Source: Sediminibacterium sp.
GTDB taxonomy: Bacteria; Bacteroidota; Bacteroidia; Chitinophagales; Chitinophagaceae
NCBI GenBank assembly: GCA_017983845.1
Contig: JAGOAO010000001.1
Location: 4,267-68,266, forward strand
Direction of reading: 5' to 3'
DNA length: 64,000 bases
Part shown: positions 55,034-64,000 of the stretch, piece after piece
Layout: every line of letters begins with the position of its first letter
Numbering within the stretch: the first letter of the stretch is position 1
Notes under the pieces: generated by a model
Seen by the model: the letters and a program-made list of their open reading frames with translations, nothing else
What the model was told of the DNA's origin: nothing
Database searches by the model: none
Position numbers and translations under genes: made by a program

Positions 55034-56527
55034 ATGAGTTTATTTAGAAAGAAAGATTTGACGGCTATGCTAGCTCAATCTGAGGACGGCGGCAAAGGTC
55101 TAAAAAGAACCCTTGGTGCTGGTAATTTAATTGCCTTGGGTATTGGTGCTATCATTGGCGCAGGTTTGTTTGTAAGAACGGCTGCAGCAGCTGGTCAAGC
55201 GGCAGGACCTGCAGTAACTTTATCCTTTATTATTGCGGCGGTAGGCTGTGCTTTCGCTGGTTTATGTTATGCTGAATTTGCAGCAATGATTCCAATTGCT
55301 GGTAGTGCATATGCTTATTCGTATGTAACCATGGGCGAATTAGTCGCATGGATTATTGGCTGGGCATTGATCATGGAATACGCTTTGGGCGCTGCCACTG
55401 TATCTATTGCTTGGAGTGAATACCTTAATAAGCTCACCGGAGGGGCCATTCCGTATGAATGGAGCCATAGTCCGTTTGAAAGCTTTACCGATAGCATGGG
55501 CGTGGCACATTCTGGTATCATGAATGCACCTGCATTGATTATTCTTTTAGCATTGACTTTATTATTAATTAAAGGTTCTCAAGAATCTGCTATTGTGAAC
55601 GCAGTGATTGTGTTTATTAAAGTGGCTATTGTAATCATATTTATTGCAATTGGATGGCAGTTCATCAAGCCTGAAAACCATACTCCATATATGATCCCTG
55701 CTGGTCAAGCTGCTGTTACAGACAGTGCTGGCAAAGTGATTGCTGATTATTCCGGTGCATTTAAGCACGGCTGGGGTGGTGTACTAGGTGGCGCAGCAAT
55801 TGTATTCTTTGCCTTTATTGGTTTTGATGCGGTTTCTACTGCTGCTCAAGAAGCGAAGAATCCAAAAAGAGACATGCCTATTGGTATCTTAGGATCATTG
55901 GTAGTATGTACTATTCTTTATATTTTATTCGGTCACGTATTAACAGGGGTAGCAAACTGGAAGGATTTTGTGGATCCAGAAAAAGGAAGAGAAGCTTCTG
56001 TAGCGTATGCTATTTCTACTTATATGACAGGATACGGCTGGTTAGCAACTGCAGTCACTGTAGCTATCTTGGCTGGTTTCTCTTCTGTGATCTTAGTGAT
56101 GTTGATGGGACAAAGCCGTATTTTCTACTCAATGAGTAAGGATGGTTTATTACCTAAAGCATTTGGTGATTTACACCCTAAATACCAGACTCCATATAAA
56201 TCAAACTGGATCTTATTTGTATTTGTAGGTTTATTTGCCGCTTTCGTTCCTGGAAGTGTTGCAGGTGATTTGACTAGCTTCGGTACCCTATTCGCCTTTG
56301 TATTGGTAAGTTTGGGCGTTTGGATCCTTAGACGCAAGTCTCCAGAAATGGAGCGTCCTTTCAAAACACCATTGGTGCCATTGGTGCCTATTTTAGGCGC
56401 TGTAATCTGTTTAGCAATGATCTTTGCTTTAGATATGCAAACCCTTAAAGTGGCCTTTATTTGGATGATTATTGGCTTGTTTGTTTACTTCTTATACAGT
56501 AAGAAAACAAGTAAATTGAATAAATAG
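55034..56527 (+). CDS. APC-family amino acid permease (cationic amino acid transporter-like)
   Basis: 497 residues from the ATG at 55034; the 32 codons before it are an untranslated leader. Start MSLFRKKDLTAMLAQSEDG is typical. GAGNLIALGIGAIIGAGLFVRTA is the first APC helix; FFAFIGFDAVSTAAQEAKNPKRDMPIGI and MGQSRIFYSMSKDGLLPKAFGDLHPKYQTPY are the conserved loops. Twelve or so membrane segments. It is divergent from the DctA-type symporter and ends in a strong terminator. Likely substrate: an amino acid, not resolved further. Confidence 0.93.
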   Translation: MSLFRKKDLTAMLAQSEDGGKGLKRTLGAGNLIALGIGAIIGAGLFVRTAAAAGQAAGPAVTLSFIIAAVGCAFAGLCYAEFAAMIPIAGSAYAYSYVTMGELVAWIIGWALIMEYALGAATVSIAWSEYLNKLTGGAIPYEWSHSPFESFTDSMGVAHSGIMNAPALIILLALTLLLIKGSQESAIVNAVIVFIKVAIVIIFIAIGWQFIKPENHTPYMIPAGQAAVTDSAGKVIADYSGAFKHGWGGVLGGAAIVFFAFIGFDAVSTAAQEAKNPKRDMPIGILGSLVVCTILYILFGHVLTGVANWKDFVDPEKGREASVAYAISTYMTGYGWLATAVTVAILAGFSSVILVMLMGQSRIFYSMSKDGLLPKAFGDLHPKYQTPYKSNWILFVFVGLFAAFVPGSVAGDLTSFGTLFAFVLVSLGVWILRRKSPEMERPFKTPLVPLVPILGAVICLAMIFALDMQTLKVAFIWMIIGLFVYFLYSKKTSKLNK

Positions 56528-56547
56528 TCCTTTTGGACCTAAATTAT

Positions 56548-56578
56548 AATAGTCCCGATTTTCGGGACTATTTTTTTT
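56548..56578 (+). terminator. Terminator of the APC permease gene
   Basis: AATAGTCCCGA-TTT-TCGGGACTATT, an 11-bp perfect stem followed by a run of T. The -7 box of yebC begins five bases later. Confidence 0.93.
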
Positions 56579-56582
56579 GTGT

Positions 56583-56590
56583 TATTTTTG
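56583..56590 (+). promoter_or_regulatory. -7 box of yebC
   Basis: TATTTTTG, exact TAnnTTTG and the same sequence as at tRNA-Glu, 21 bp before the ATG at 56612. It supports that start over the TTG-like one at 56579. Confidence 0.55.
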
Positions 56591-56611
56591 CGCACCTTAA
56601 ATCATGAAACT

Positions 56612-57334
56612 ATGGGTAGGATATTTGAAGTAAGAAAAGCAACCATGTTTGCTCGTTGGGATAAAATGGCGAAACAATTTACCCGAATCGGTAAAGAGAT
56701 CGTGATTGCTGTAAAAGCATCTGGACCAGATACGGCCACCAATCCTGCTTTACGTAGATGTTATCAGAACGCGAAGAGTGTGGGCATGCCAAAGGATCGT
56801 GTGGAAGCTGCAATCAAAAGAGCCTTAGGTAAAGACACATCTAACTACGAAGAAATTTTATACGAAGGATACGCGCCACATGGTGTTGCTTTGTTAGTAG
56901 AGACTGCAACAGACAACCATGTAAGAACTGTAGCCAATGTGAAAAGTATTTTTAACAAAGGGGGCGGCGCTTTAGGCAATAGCGGTAGCGTGAGTTTTCA
57001 GTTTAAAAAAATGGGTGTATTTAAATTGAACCCAGAAGGCCTAGTGATGGATGATTTAGAATTAGAATTGATTGATCATGGTTTAGATGAATTAGGAGAG
57101 AGTAACGACGACAACGACAATCCAATCATTGTATTAAGATGTGCTTTTACTGATTTTGGAAATTTACAAAAAGCATTAGAGGATAAAAATATTACCCCAA
57201 TCAGTGCTGAATTGGAGTGGATCCCAACCACAACAGTACCTGTATCAGATGAGCAAGCAGAAGATATTAGTAAGTTGATTGAGAAATTAGAGCAAGACGA
57301 AGACGTAAATAAAGTCTTTCATAACATGGCTTAA
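56612..57334 (+). CDS. yebC: YebC/PmpR family protein
   Basis: 240 residues from ATG 56612 ([21 protein letters not shown] region, a divergent form of the usual MAGHSKW start). [64 protein letters not shown] and the acidic C-terminal domain with [20 protein letters not shown] are full-length YebC. Older work calls it a transcription regulator; recent work links the family to ribosome stalling at proline runs. Confidence 0.94.
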   Translation: MGRIFEVRKATMFARWDKMAKQFTRIGKEIVIAVKASGPDTATNPALRRCYQNAKSVGMPKDRVEAAIKRALGKDTSNYEEILYEGYAPHGVALLVETATDNHVRTVANVKSIFNKGGGALGNSGSVSFQFKKMGVFKLNPEGLVMDDLELELIDHGLDELGESNDDNDNPIIVLRCAFTDFGNLQKALEDKNITPISAELEWIPTTTVPVSDEQAEDISKLIEKLEQDEDVNKVFHNMA

Positions 57335-57359
57335 ATCTACCATTACGAAATATTTTACC

Positions 57360-57635
57360 TTGATATTATTTTTAATTTTTGCGCAGCAATTGTCTGCGCA
57401 AAAATTAATTTCAAAAAACACAAAGCAGTATTGGAAAATTTCTAAAGCAACCGCTCCTTCAATCCAACATGCTACTTCGCTTTATAAAATAGAAACCGGA
57501 ATCACTCCAAATTTTTACACCACCCAGACAGGTTTTTTCTGTAATCAAGAAAGGGCTTTTGAGAAGAAGACTAAAATTCCTTTAAAGCTAAGATTAGGCT
57601 CATTAAGTTATACCGAACAAATGGAAGGCTACTAA
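57360..57635 (+). CDS. Small secreted protein with FFC...RLGS motif
   Basis: At most 97 residues. With TTG at 57360 it starts MILFLIFAQQLSAQ, a short signal peptide without positive charge; an in-frame ATT at 57342 would add TKYFT and give a better one. The C-terminal part TGFFCNQERAFEKKTKIPLKLRLGSLSYTEQMEGY carries the FFC..E..FEK.T.IP..RLGS..Y...EG pattern that I remember from short Bacteroidota proteins of unknown role. It lies 25 bp after yebC and ends next to the E1 gene on the other strand. Confidence 0.6.
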   Translation: MILFLIFAQQLSAQKLISKNTKQYWKISKATAPSIQHATSLYKIETGITPNFYTTQTGFFCNQERAFEKKTKIPLKLRLGSLSYTEQMEGY

Positions 57636-60002
57636 TTACTCTGCCATCATTTCTTGCACCACTTGTATCACTTCTTCTGTATTTGGCTTAGAGAAATAAT
57701 CTCCATCACTTGCATAAGCTGGACGATGTGCTTTGGCAGATAATGTTCTAGCGCTTGCGTCTAACCATTTGTATCCACCCTGCCCTTCGATCACTTGTTG
57801 GTACATATAAGCAGAAGCACCTCCTGGCACATCTTCGTCCACAAATAAAATACGATTGGTCTTTTTAAGCGAAGCAACTATTTGATGGTTGATATCAAAA
57901 GGCAATAAAGTTTGCACGTCAATAATTTCACAGTCGATGCCCAATGCTGCTAAACGAATTGCAGCATCTTCTACGATTCTTAATGTAGAGCCATAAGAAA
58001 CGATGGTGATATCATCTCCAGTTCTTAATGTTTCTGTCATGCCCAATGGCACAGTGAACTCATTGATATTCGTAGGCACTGTTTCTTTTAAACGATACCC
58101 ATTTAAGCATTCAATTAATATAGCAGGATCATTGGCTTGCAATAAAGTATTGTACATCCCTACTGCTTGCACCATATTTCTTGGCACACAAACAAACATC
58201 CCTCTTAACGAATTGATGATCATACCCATTGGAGATCCACTATGGAAAATGCCTTCTAAACGATGGCCTCTTGTTCTTATGATCACCGGACTACTTTGTT
58301 GACCTACCGTGCGATAATGCAAAGTGGCCACATCGTCACTTAAAGTTTGTATGCCATATAATAAGTAATCTAAGTATTGAATTTCAGCAATTGGTCTCAA
58401 TCCTCTCATAGCTAAGCCATGCGCTTGCCCCATGATGGTTTGTTCTCTGATGCCTGTGTCAAAAATTCTGTTCACGCCATATTTGGCTTGTAGTCCAGCA
58501 AAACCTTGATTCACATCGCCAATATTTCCTAAGTCTTCTCCAAAGGCAACTACTTTAGGATTGTTCGCAAATAAATAATCAAAATATTGATTCAATACTT
58601 CGTACCCATTTAATTGTTTTGGATTGGCATCCATTAGAGCAGGAACGACAGATACATTCAATGCGCTCTTTGGACCTTCGTTGTATAAATACTTGCTATA
58701 AAATGGCGCTTGTTCCTTGTAATAATCTGCTATTAGTTTTTTAATTGCAGCGGCTTGAGGATGCTGCGGCATTTGCTCGAGCACCATATTTAAATTTCTA
58801 AAGAGTTCTCTTTTTAGTGGTTCTTTATTGGCAACCAGTTCCTGCATCATACGATACAGTGGCGCTTCAGGATCCAATCCAGCTTGCACTAAATTTGCTG
58901 CTTCTTGAATCTTGGTTTTAATAGGGGTGATGTATTTTTCCCAAGCGATTTGTTTTGCATCACGCACTTCTTGCTTCACTTCTGCTTCAAAAATATCCAA
59001 TGATGCTGCTGTAGCTAATTCATTTAAAATCAACCATTCCCTCATTTGTTTATTACAATCCCAATTTCTTTCCCACTCTAATCTTTCTGCCGACTTGTAC
59101 CTTTCATGACTTCCACTGGTGGAATGCCCTTGTGGCTGAGTGACTTCTTTTACATGAAATAAAACAGGCGTATGCGTTGCACGCGTATAGGCAATCCCTT
59201 CTTCAAAAGTCTCGCATAATGCAGCATAATCCCATCCCTTTACAGTGAATATTTTAATACCATTGGTGCCTGATTTTTTTTCAAAACCAGCCAATGCTTC
59301 TGAGATAGATCCTTTTGTTGTTTGCAATTCGGTTGGCACTGAAATACCATAACCATCGTCATAAACAATTACAGCCAATGGCACTTGTAATACGCCTGCG
59401 GCATTGATGGTTTCCCAAAAATGTCCTTCGGATGTACTTGCGTCTCCTATTGTACAAAAACAAACTTCGTTTCCACGATTGGTTAAACCTGTAAATGAAT
59501 CTGCCGAGTTTCTAAAAAACTTGGACGCAAAAGCCAATCCCAATCCTCTTACCATTTGACCAGCAGTAGGTGCGATATCAGCAGAAACATTATAACGATC
59601 TGCCAAAGGAAGCCAATCCCCTTTTTGATCTACAAATGGGGTACTAAAATGCGCATTCATATTTCTGCCACCACTATAAGGGTCGTTCTCGACGTCTGCA
59701 TAAAGTTGGGCAAAATAATCTGTTACATTGGATACCCCTAGGGCAAACATGAATGTTTGGTCTCTATAATATCCACTTCTAAAATCTCCTTTTTGAAAAA
59801 ATTTTGCAAGTGCTACTTGAGCGATTTCTTTTCCATCACCAAAAATGCCAAACTTGGCCTTACCGGTCAACACCTCACGTCTACCTAACAAACTCACTTC
59901 TCTACTAATTAGTGCAGTTCGGTAGTCCTCTAATACAGTTTTTCGAAATGCTTCAAATGAAAGCATGTCCTGTCTAGATGCTGCTTCTAAGTTGGATTCC
60001 AT
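57636..60002 (-). CDS. 2-oxoacid dehydrogenase E1, fused alpha and beta subunits
   Basis: 788 residues from the ATG at 60002. The alpha half (1-380) has the ThDP site GDASTSEGHFWETINAAGVLQVPL with GDAS...N, NVSADIAPTAGQMVRGLGLA and HSTSGSHERYKSAERLEWER; the beta half (about 440-788) has AFGEDLGNIGDVNQGFAGLQ, DTGIREQTIMGQAHGLAMRG, HSGSPMGMI and VDEDVPGGASAYMYQQV. The fusion is usual in Bacteroidota and acts on branched-chain 2-oxoacids or pyruvate. A TATTTTTG box only 5-12 bp before the ATG suggests a leaderless mRNA. Confidence 0.93.
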   Translation of the reverse strand: MESNLEAASRQDMLSFEAFRKTVLEDYRTALISREVSLLGRREVLTGKAKFGIFGDGKEIAQVALAKFFQKGDFRSGYYRDQTFMFALGVSNVTDYFAQLYADVENDPYSGGRNMNAHFSTPFVDQKGDWLPLADRYNVSADIAPTAGQMVRGLGLAFASKFFRNSADSFTGLTNRGNEVCFCTIGDASTSEGHFWETINAAGVLQVPLAVIVYDDGYGISVPTELQTTKGSISEALAGFEKKSGTNGIKIFTVKGWDYAALCETFEEGIAYTRATHTPVLFHVKEVTQPQGHSTSGSHERYKSAERLEWERNWDCNKQMREWLILNELATAASLDIFEAEVKQEVRDAKQIAWEKYITPIKTKIQEAANLVQAGLDPEAPLYRMMQELVANKEPLKRELFRNLNMVLEQMPQHPQAAAIKKLIADYYKEQAPFYSKYLYNEGPKSALNVSVVPALMDANPKQLNGYEVLNQYFDYLFANNPKVVAFGEDLGNIGDVNQGFAGLQAKYGVNRIFDTGIREQTIMGQAHGLAMRGLRPIAEIQYLDYLLYGIQTLSDDVATLHYRTVGQQSSPVIIRTRGHRLEGIFHSGSPMGMIINSLRGMFVCVPRNMVQAVGMYNTLLQANDPAILIECLNGYRLKETVPTNINEFTVPLGMTETLRTGDDITIVSYGSTLRIVEDAAIRLAALGIDCEIIDVQTLLPFDINHQIVASLKKTNRILFVDEDVPGGASAYMYQQVIEGQGGYKWLDASARTLSAKAHRPAYASDGDYFSKPNTEEVIQVVQEMMAE

Positions 60003-60006
60003 TTGA

Positions 60007-60014
60007 CAAAAATA
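60007..60014 (-). promoter_or_regulatory. -7 box of the E1 fusion gene, next to the start codon
   Basis: TATTTTTG on the minus strand, exact consensus, ending four bases before the ATG at 60002. Transcription would begin at or inside the first codons. An alternative start nine codons upstream would put the box inside the gene. Confidence 0.5.
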
Positions 60015-60158
60015 ACGTTCAAAATGCAATAAAAATCAAGAAACACATAAAATCAGATAATTACCGAAATTTCAATAATTTAGAGCAACATTTTAGTTAT
60101 AAAATCCACTTTGGGCGTCATTTTGGTCCCCTATTCTTAAACATTAAATAAACACAAT

Positions 60159-60521
60159 ATGAAGCAGCTCTTTACCCTTTGTTTTTCCCTTGCAGCAATG
60201 TACTGTTCTGCACAATCTGCCGTTAAATTTGATAAGGCGACACATAATTTTGGGAAAATTCCAAAAGGGGTTCATAAAACAGTCGTCTTTACTTATACCA
60301 ACACAGAAGCAAGACCTATTGTCATTGAATTCGCCAATGCAGAATGCGGTTGTACCCAACCAGAGTACGATCAAAAACCAATTTTAAAAGGACAAAAAGG
60401 AAGTATCAAAGTGACTTACACCTCCCCTGCAGTTGGAGCCTTCAGAAAAAAGGTGAATGTTAAATTTGCCGGTCAAAAATTACCAGCCGAACTAGTAATT
60501 GAGGGCGAAGTAATTAAATAA
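60159..60521 (+). CDS. DUF1573 secreted protein
   Basis: 120 residues with signal peptide (MKQLFTLCFSLAAMYCSAQ). The rest is one Ig-like DUF1573 domain: FDKATHNFGKIPKGVHKTVVFTYTNTEARPIVIEFANAECGCTQPEYDQKPILKGQKGSIKVTYTS, with the A.CGCT motif that marks the family (quoted in parts elsewhere as NAECGCTQPEY). Function not known; common in Bacteroidota periplasm. It stands alone between the E1 gene and the SusD/SusC operon and is closed by a terminator. Confidence 0.93.
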   Translation: MKQLFTLCFSLAAMYCSAQSAVKFDKATHNFGKIPKGVHKTVVFTYTNTEARPIVIEFANAECGCTQPEYDQKPILKGQKGSIKVTYTSPAVGAFRKKVNVKFAGQKLPAELVIEGEVIK

Positions 60522-60612
60522 GCTTAATAGTAAGTTCATATTAGGTACTGCAAATACAACTTATTTTTGTTTTGTTATGGTAATGGTTAATCCATAAGCA
60601 AGCAATCGTTAT

Positions 60613-60642
60613 AGCCCCTTGATTCTTCAGGGGGCTTTTTTA
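60613..60642 (+). terminator. Terminator of the DUF1573 gene
   Basis: AGCCCCTTGA-TTCT-TCAGGGGGCT, 10-bp stem with one G-T pair, followed by a T run at 60636-60641. Confidence 0.88.
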
Positions 60643-60651
60643 TGCCTTCTC

Positions 60652-60685
60652 TAAAATAAAAATGCCCCCCGAAAACCGGAGGGCA
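60652..60685 (-). terminator. Terminator of the SusC/SusD operon
   Basis: TGCCCTCCG / CGGGGGGCA stem (60663-60671 with 60677-60685, one mismatch) around AAAA; on the minus strand it is followed by TTTTTATTTT. It faces the terminator at 60613-60642. Confidence 0.85.
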
Positions 60686-60709
60686 CTTATTATGTTTGAT
60701 ATAGATCAA

Positions 60710-62239
60710 TTAGTCTACATCCCAGAAAATCTTAGTTGCTAATGGATCAATTGTTCCTTGTGCTTTCACATTTGCACCGTTAGAACCTAATTCAGTTCCA
60801 GGGTAGAATAAACGTGTAGGACGAGTCGCAGCTGAACCAACATAGTTAGCAGACTGAGGTGTTACTGGATAACCAGATTTACGGTACTCAGACCATGCTT
60901 CTAAACCATTGAAGTTTGCAAGGGCTAACCATTTTTGGTAAGCAATTGCATTCAATTTATTAGTAGATGCTACAAAATCAACTAAATCAACACCACTCGC
61001 TAATAAACGAGCTGCATCAGATGTAGTTGCACCTAAAGCTCTGTATGATTCAGTCACGCCAGCTTCAAAGTAAGATTGTGCAGTACCTGTTAAGTTTACA
61101 CTTGCACCATAGCGTTGTTTAGCTTCAGCTAAGTTCAATTGAACTTCTGCAGCGGTCATCAATACCATCGGCTTATTGTATACTCCTTTAACCAATACTG
61201 ATGGGCCAGGAGCAGATGTAACAGCAGGTAAATAACCCGCGCTAGATCCAATTGGTACACCAACATAGTTGTCAGCAATTTCTTCTTTAGTACTCACACC
61301 TGGAGTCGCTGCATTCTCATTACCAATAGCATAAGCAATACGCTTTAAACGAGCAGTATCACCTGTTGACTTTAGGGTATTGATAAGGAAACTAGTGTTT
61401 CTTGGCCAGTTGTTATAAGCTCTTCTAGCTCCAGTTTCACTGTAACCATACAAGTTGTAAAACGGATTAATTTGACCAGCTGAAGCTGTGAAACCAGGGT
61501 CAACACCTACTTCAGTTCCAGTAATAAAACCAGAACCTTCAGTTACGATCTTATTGATTTCTGCAGTGATATAGGCATCTCTACCAGACACTTTAGATTG
61601 ACGCATTAAAATACGCATCTTTAAAGAGTTGGCAAATTTGATCCAACTTGTAGTATTTCCTTTAAATACAAAATCAGAACCTGCAGCAGAACTTGCAAAA
61701 GCATTCGCTTTTAAGTCTACGATTGCACCGTCTAATAAAGTAATTAAACCTTCGTACACAGTTTTTTGGTCATCGAATTTTGGTGCCAAAGCGCCTACTC
61801 CTTTCAATGCATCTGAGTAAGGGATGTTACCGTATAAGTCAACCAATTTTTGGAAATTGAACGCTTTCATCACTTTAGCTGGACCTTTTAAATAGTCTTG
61901 GCCATTTGCTGTAGCATTGTCAATTACATATTGATAATCATAAAGATTATCATAAGTATTATCCCAATAGTTAAAATCACCGTTGGTGAAATTGTAAGCG
62001 AACAAAGTCGTACTAATGATATAACCATTAGACTGAGTCCATTGACCAGCCCAAACCATACCCGTTTCATTTGGAGAAACTAAGTTGGCTGCACTTGTGT
62101 TCAATGCGTTCGCGAAAACGTACGCTGGCGTTGCAGTTGGTAAAGAGTTAGGGTTGGTATTGACATCTAAATAGTCTTTTTTACAACCTGTTCCCACAAT
62201 GACCAAAAACGCGGCGATATATATTTTGTAAAGTTTCAT
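60710..62239 (-). CDS. SusD/RagB-family outer-membrane lipoprotein
   Basis: 509 residues. Signal peptide and lipobox at 1-19 (IVGTGCKK, Cys19). YLDVNTNPNSLPTATPAYVF and the following helical body with WGQ-like GMVWAGQWTQSNGYI match the SusD-like group 2. LLTQA-like TPR helices include FQKLVDLYGNIPYSDAL and YQKWLALANFNGLEAWSEYRKSGYP. It binds a glycan or peptide at the cell surface and forms the lid of the SusC channel encoded 24 bp upstream. The substrate is not evident; no glycoside hydrolase gene is in view. Confidence 0.93.
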   Translation of the reverse strand: MKLYKIYIAAFLVIVGTGCKKDYLDVNTNPNSLPTATPAYVFANALNTSAANLVSPNETGMVWAGQWTQSNGYIISTTLFAYNFTNGDFNYWDNTYDNLYDYQYVIDNATANGQDYLKGPAKVMKAFNFQKLVDLYGNIPYSDALKGVGALAPKFDDQKTVYEGLITLLDGAIVDLKANAFASSAAGSDFVFKGNTTSWIKFANSLKMRILMRQSKVSGRDAYITAEINKIVTEGSGFITGTEVGVDPGFTASAGQINPFYNLYGYSETGARRAYNNWPRNTSFLINTLKSTGDTARLKRIAYAIGNENAATPGVSTKEEIADNYVGVPIGSSAGYLPAVTSAPGPSVLVKGVYNKPMVLMTAAEVQLNLAEAKQRYGASVNLTGTAQSYFEAGVTESYRALGATTSDAARLLASGVDLVDFVASTNKLNAIAYQKWLALANFNGLEAWSEYRKSGYPVTPQSANYVGSAATRPTRLFYPGTELGSNGANVKAQGTIDPLATKIFWDVD

Positions 62240-62263
62240 ATCTGTTGTTTTAGTTAGTGGTGA

Positions 62264-64000
62264 TTAAAAAACAAAGTTTACGTTGAAACCATATTGACGA
62301 ACAGGAGGTGTTTGCAATGTATTGCTAATACCTAAACCGTTACCACTTGTGTAACTGAATTCTGGGTCAGTAAATTGGTTTTTCTTGTCAACAATTGTAA
62401 ATAAGTTTCTTCCGTAGATAGCCACATTAGCACCACTGAAGATCTTAGATTTTTTCACCAAAGAACTTGGTAAATTGTATGACAAGTTCAAGTCTCTTAA
62501 TTTGATGAACCATCCTGGTGTAACAAAGTTCTCCGCAATTAGACGATAGTTGTTTACCCAAAGTGCATACTCTGGTTCACGAACATAAACGCTATTGTTT
62601 TTAACTTCTGCACTTGTTGCTGGATCTATGTAATAAGAATTAGGGAAGATCTGCTCTGTTCTGTTTGAAGTCCAAGCGCCAGAACCAGTAAATGTCATTT
62701 GACGACCTAAGTCAGAATAAATCACATTACCACCACGGTATTCAAAGTTGAACGATAAACGGAAATCACTATATGTGAAAGAAGATCCTAAACCTACCAT
62801 ATGGCGAGGTAAAGTACTTCCACGCTCATTTAAAGCAGTGTTCTGCACTGGGTAACCAGTTGTAGGACTTACTCTTCTAGCGCCAGAACCATCTGTTGCA
62901 TAATAGTAACCAGTTGTTTTCAATACAGGGAAACGTTGTCCTAAGATTACGTTTGTTGTAGCATAGCTATAACCACCGTAAGCAAATTGAGTAATGCCTG
63001 GATATAAACTTTCAACTTTGTTGTCGTTGTAAGAATACTTCACATTCACATCCCATTTGATTTTAGTATCACGTAACACTTGTACTTTTAAATCAGCTTC
63101 GTAACCAAAGTTTTTCACTTCACCTACGTTGATTAACAAGTTAGAGAAACCAGTTGAGTTAGGTACTTTAACAGTTAAAACCTGACCAACTGAACTTTGA
63201 TCGTACCAAGTTAAATCTAAGTTAACTCTATTCTTAAGCATTGATAATTCAGCACCAAATTCTAATGCAGTTACAAACTCAGGCTTTAAATTCGCATCTG
63301 GTAAAGTATTACCAACTGACAAACCTACGTTGTTTCCATAAGGAAAATTAGCACCATTGCTATACGCTAAATCTAAACCATACAAAGGAATATTATCGTT
63401 ACCGTTCTTATTGTAAGAGGTACGTAATTTAGCATAGTTTAAAATATTGCTTTTCAAAGAAGGGAAGGCATCTGTTACAATAAATGACAATGCCGCTCCA
63501 TAATAGAAATAAGAATATTGATTCGCTGCTCTTGATTGTTTGAAGAAACGAGAAGTTGCATCAAAACGACCAGTCAAGTTCAAGTTCAAATAATCCATGT
63601 TCTTTAAGTTCGTGTTCAAATCCGCATAGTAACCAAACTTACGCTCAGTTGTATTCGATTCACCACCTCCTAAATTACCTTGTCTATTTGATACGTTGTA
63701 TACATCAGGTACTACGATAGAACTAGAAGATACATTGATTGCTTTTGTATAACGTTGATATAAGCTATAACCTAAAGTCAACTTATTTTCTACATTCGCG
63801 ATATCTTTTTGGATACGTGCTTGGAACTCATTGTTCACTACATTCTCTGTAGAAGAGTAGTCAGCAACTGCTCCTAATACGTCAGAAATCGCACGGTAAA
63901 TACCTGGATAGTCGTCATCATGACCCCACTGAGCAGGAATATAAGCATCATTTTTAGCCCAATCAGAATAAGTGAACTTCTCGGTTGTATTTTTACCAGT
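62264..64000 (-). CDS. SusC/RagA-family TonB-dependent transporter, 5' end off the window
   Basis: The frame is open to the right edge with no start, giving the last 578 residues. They are the beta-barrel of a SusC-like receptor: repeated amphipathic strands (YGYYADLNTNLKNMDYLNLNLTGRFDATSRF region), LKTSYNKNGN, the SusC marks TALEFGAELSMLKNRVNLDLTWYDQ and LPRHMVGLGSSFTYSDFRLSFNFEYRGG, and C-terminal ending in Phe (FNVNFVF). The plug and carboxypeptidase-like domain lie outside. It imports the ligand held by SusD, energised by TonB-ExbBD. It is transcribed ahead of SusD with a 24-bp gap. Confidence 0.95.
   Translation of the reverse strand, partial: TGKNTTEKFTYSDWAKNDAYIPAQWGHDDDYPGIYRAISDVLGAVADYSSTENVVNNEFQARIQKDIANVENKLTLGYSLYQRYTKAINVSSSSIVVPDVYNVSNRQGNLGGGESNTTERKFGYYADLNTNLKNMDYLNLNLTGRFDATSRFFKQSRAANQYSYFYYGAALSFIVTDAFPSLKSNILNYAKLRTSYNKNGNDNIPLYGLDLAYSNGANFPYGNNVGLSVGNTLPDANLKPEFVTALEFGAELSMLKNRVNLDLTWYDQSSVGQVLTVKVPNSTGFSNLLINVGEVKNFGYEADLKVQVLRDTKIKWDVNVKYSYNDNKVESLYPGITQFAYGGYSYATTNVILGQRFPVLKTTGYYYATDGSGARRVSPTTGYPVQNTALNERGSTLPRHMVGLGSSFTYSDFRLSFNFEYRGGNVIYSDLGRQMTFTGSGAWTSNRTEQIFPNSYYIDPATSAEVKNNSVYVREPEYALWVNNYRLIAENFVTPGWFIKLRDLNLSYNLPSSLVKKSKIFSGANVAIYGRNLFTIVDKKNQFTDPEFSYTSGNGLGISNTLQTPPVRQYGFNVNFVF

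Overview
This window reads as chromosome of a low-GC Bacteroidota, most likely of the Chitinophagaceae/Sphingobacteriia type. The support is: a SusC/SusD pair at the right edge, LemA/TPM genes at the left edge, an E1 alpha-beta fusion dehydrogenase, a malic enzyme fused to a phosphotransacetylase domain, many Sec signal peptides ending in AQ, weak ribosome binding sites, and repeated -7 boxes of the form TAnnTTTG (tRNA-Glu, secA, atpG, mdh, yebC and others). Gene names rest on recognition of motifs and overall protein sequence; no database search was possible.

Layout. 0-4.7 kb: LemA/TPM membrane cluster, pgk, gap and tRNA-Glu. 4.7-26.4 kb: an accessory region that begins directly after tRNA-Glu. 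On the minus strand it has an AAA+ ATPase/sirtuin operon, a three-gene operon headed by a 26-repeat DUF4116 protein, an SbcD-like / SbcC-like / DUF2779 nuclease / 5'-nucleotidase operon, and a DnaB-core RecA-like ATPase. On the plus strand it has a WYL regulator, a soluble zincin-like protein, an unknown 368-residue protein, a HEPN protein, a membrane zincin, a DnaJ protein and a TPR lipid-free secreted protein. No integrase, transposase or CRISPR array is visible. 26.5-33.3 kb: carboxylesterase and a D-amino-acid/dipeptide cluster (permease, enolase-family epimerase, DUF1611, D-aminoacylase). 33.4-49.4 kb: housekeeping genes (SRAP, beta-CASP hydrolase, MlaE, malic enzyme, M20 amidase, deoC, secA, atpG, scpB, lysA, MlaF-like ATPase, redoxin, mdh). 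49.5-57.6 kb: a lipoprotein, an HTH remnant, GT9, three transporter/membrane genes, an APC permease, yebC and a small secreted protein. 57.6-64 kb: E1 fusion dehydrogenase, DUF1573 protein and SusD/SusC.

The most interesting signal is regulatory. In the accessory region an 18-bp element (consensus ATTCTTAATAGACTAGAA) occurs at five promoters, in four cases exactly 10 bp upstream of a TAnnTTGC/TAnnTTTA -7 box, and in the fifth 9 bp upstream. It drives the secreted-protein/AAA+/sirtuin operon, the 368-residue protein, the RecA-like ATPase, the membrane zincin/DnaJ pair and the TPR protein. It stands where the -33 element should be, so it looks like an activator site or a special promoter class that ties these otherwise unrelated genes into one regulon. 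The WYL regulator in the same region is a candidate for its reader. Together with the SbcCD-like nuclease operon this is a candidate uncharacterised stress, DNA-damage or defence system.

Start codons were moved inward from the longest frame where a signal peptide, family N-terminus or -7 box demanded it (for example 7947, 25567, 33307, 60002).
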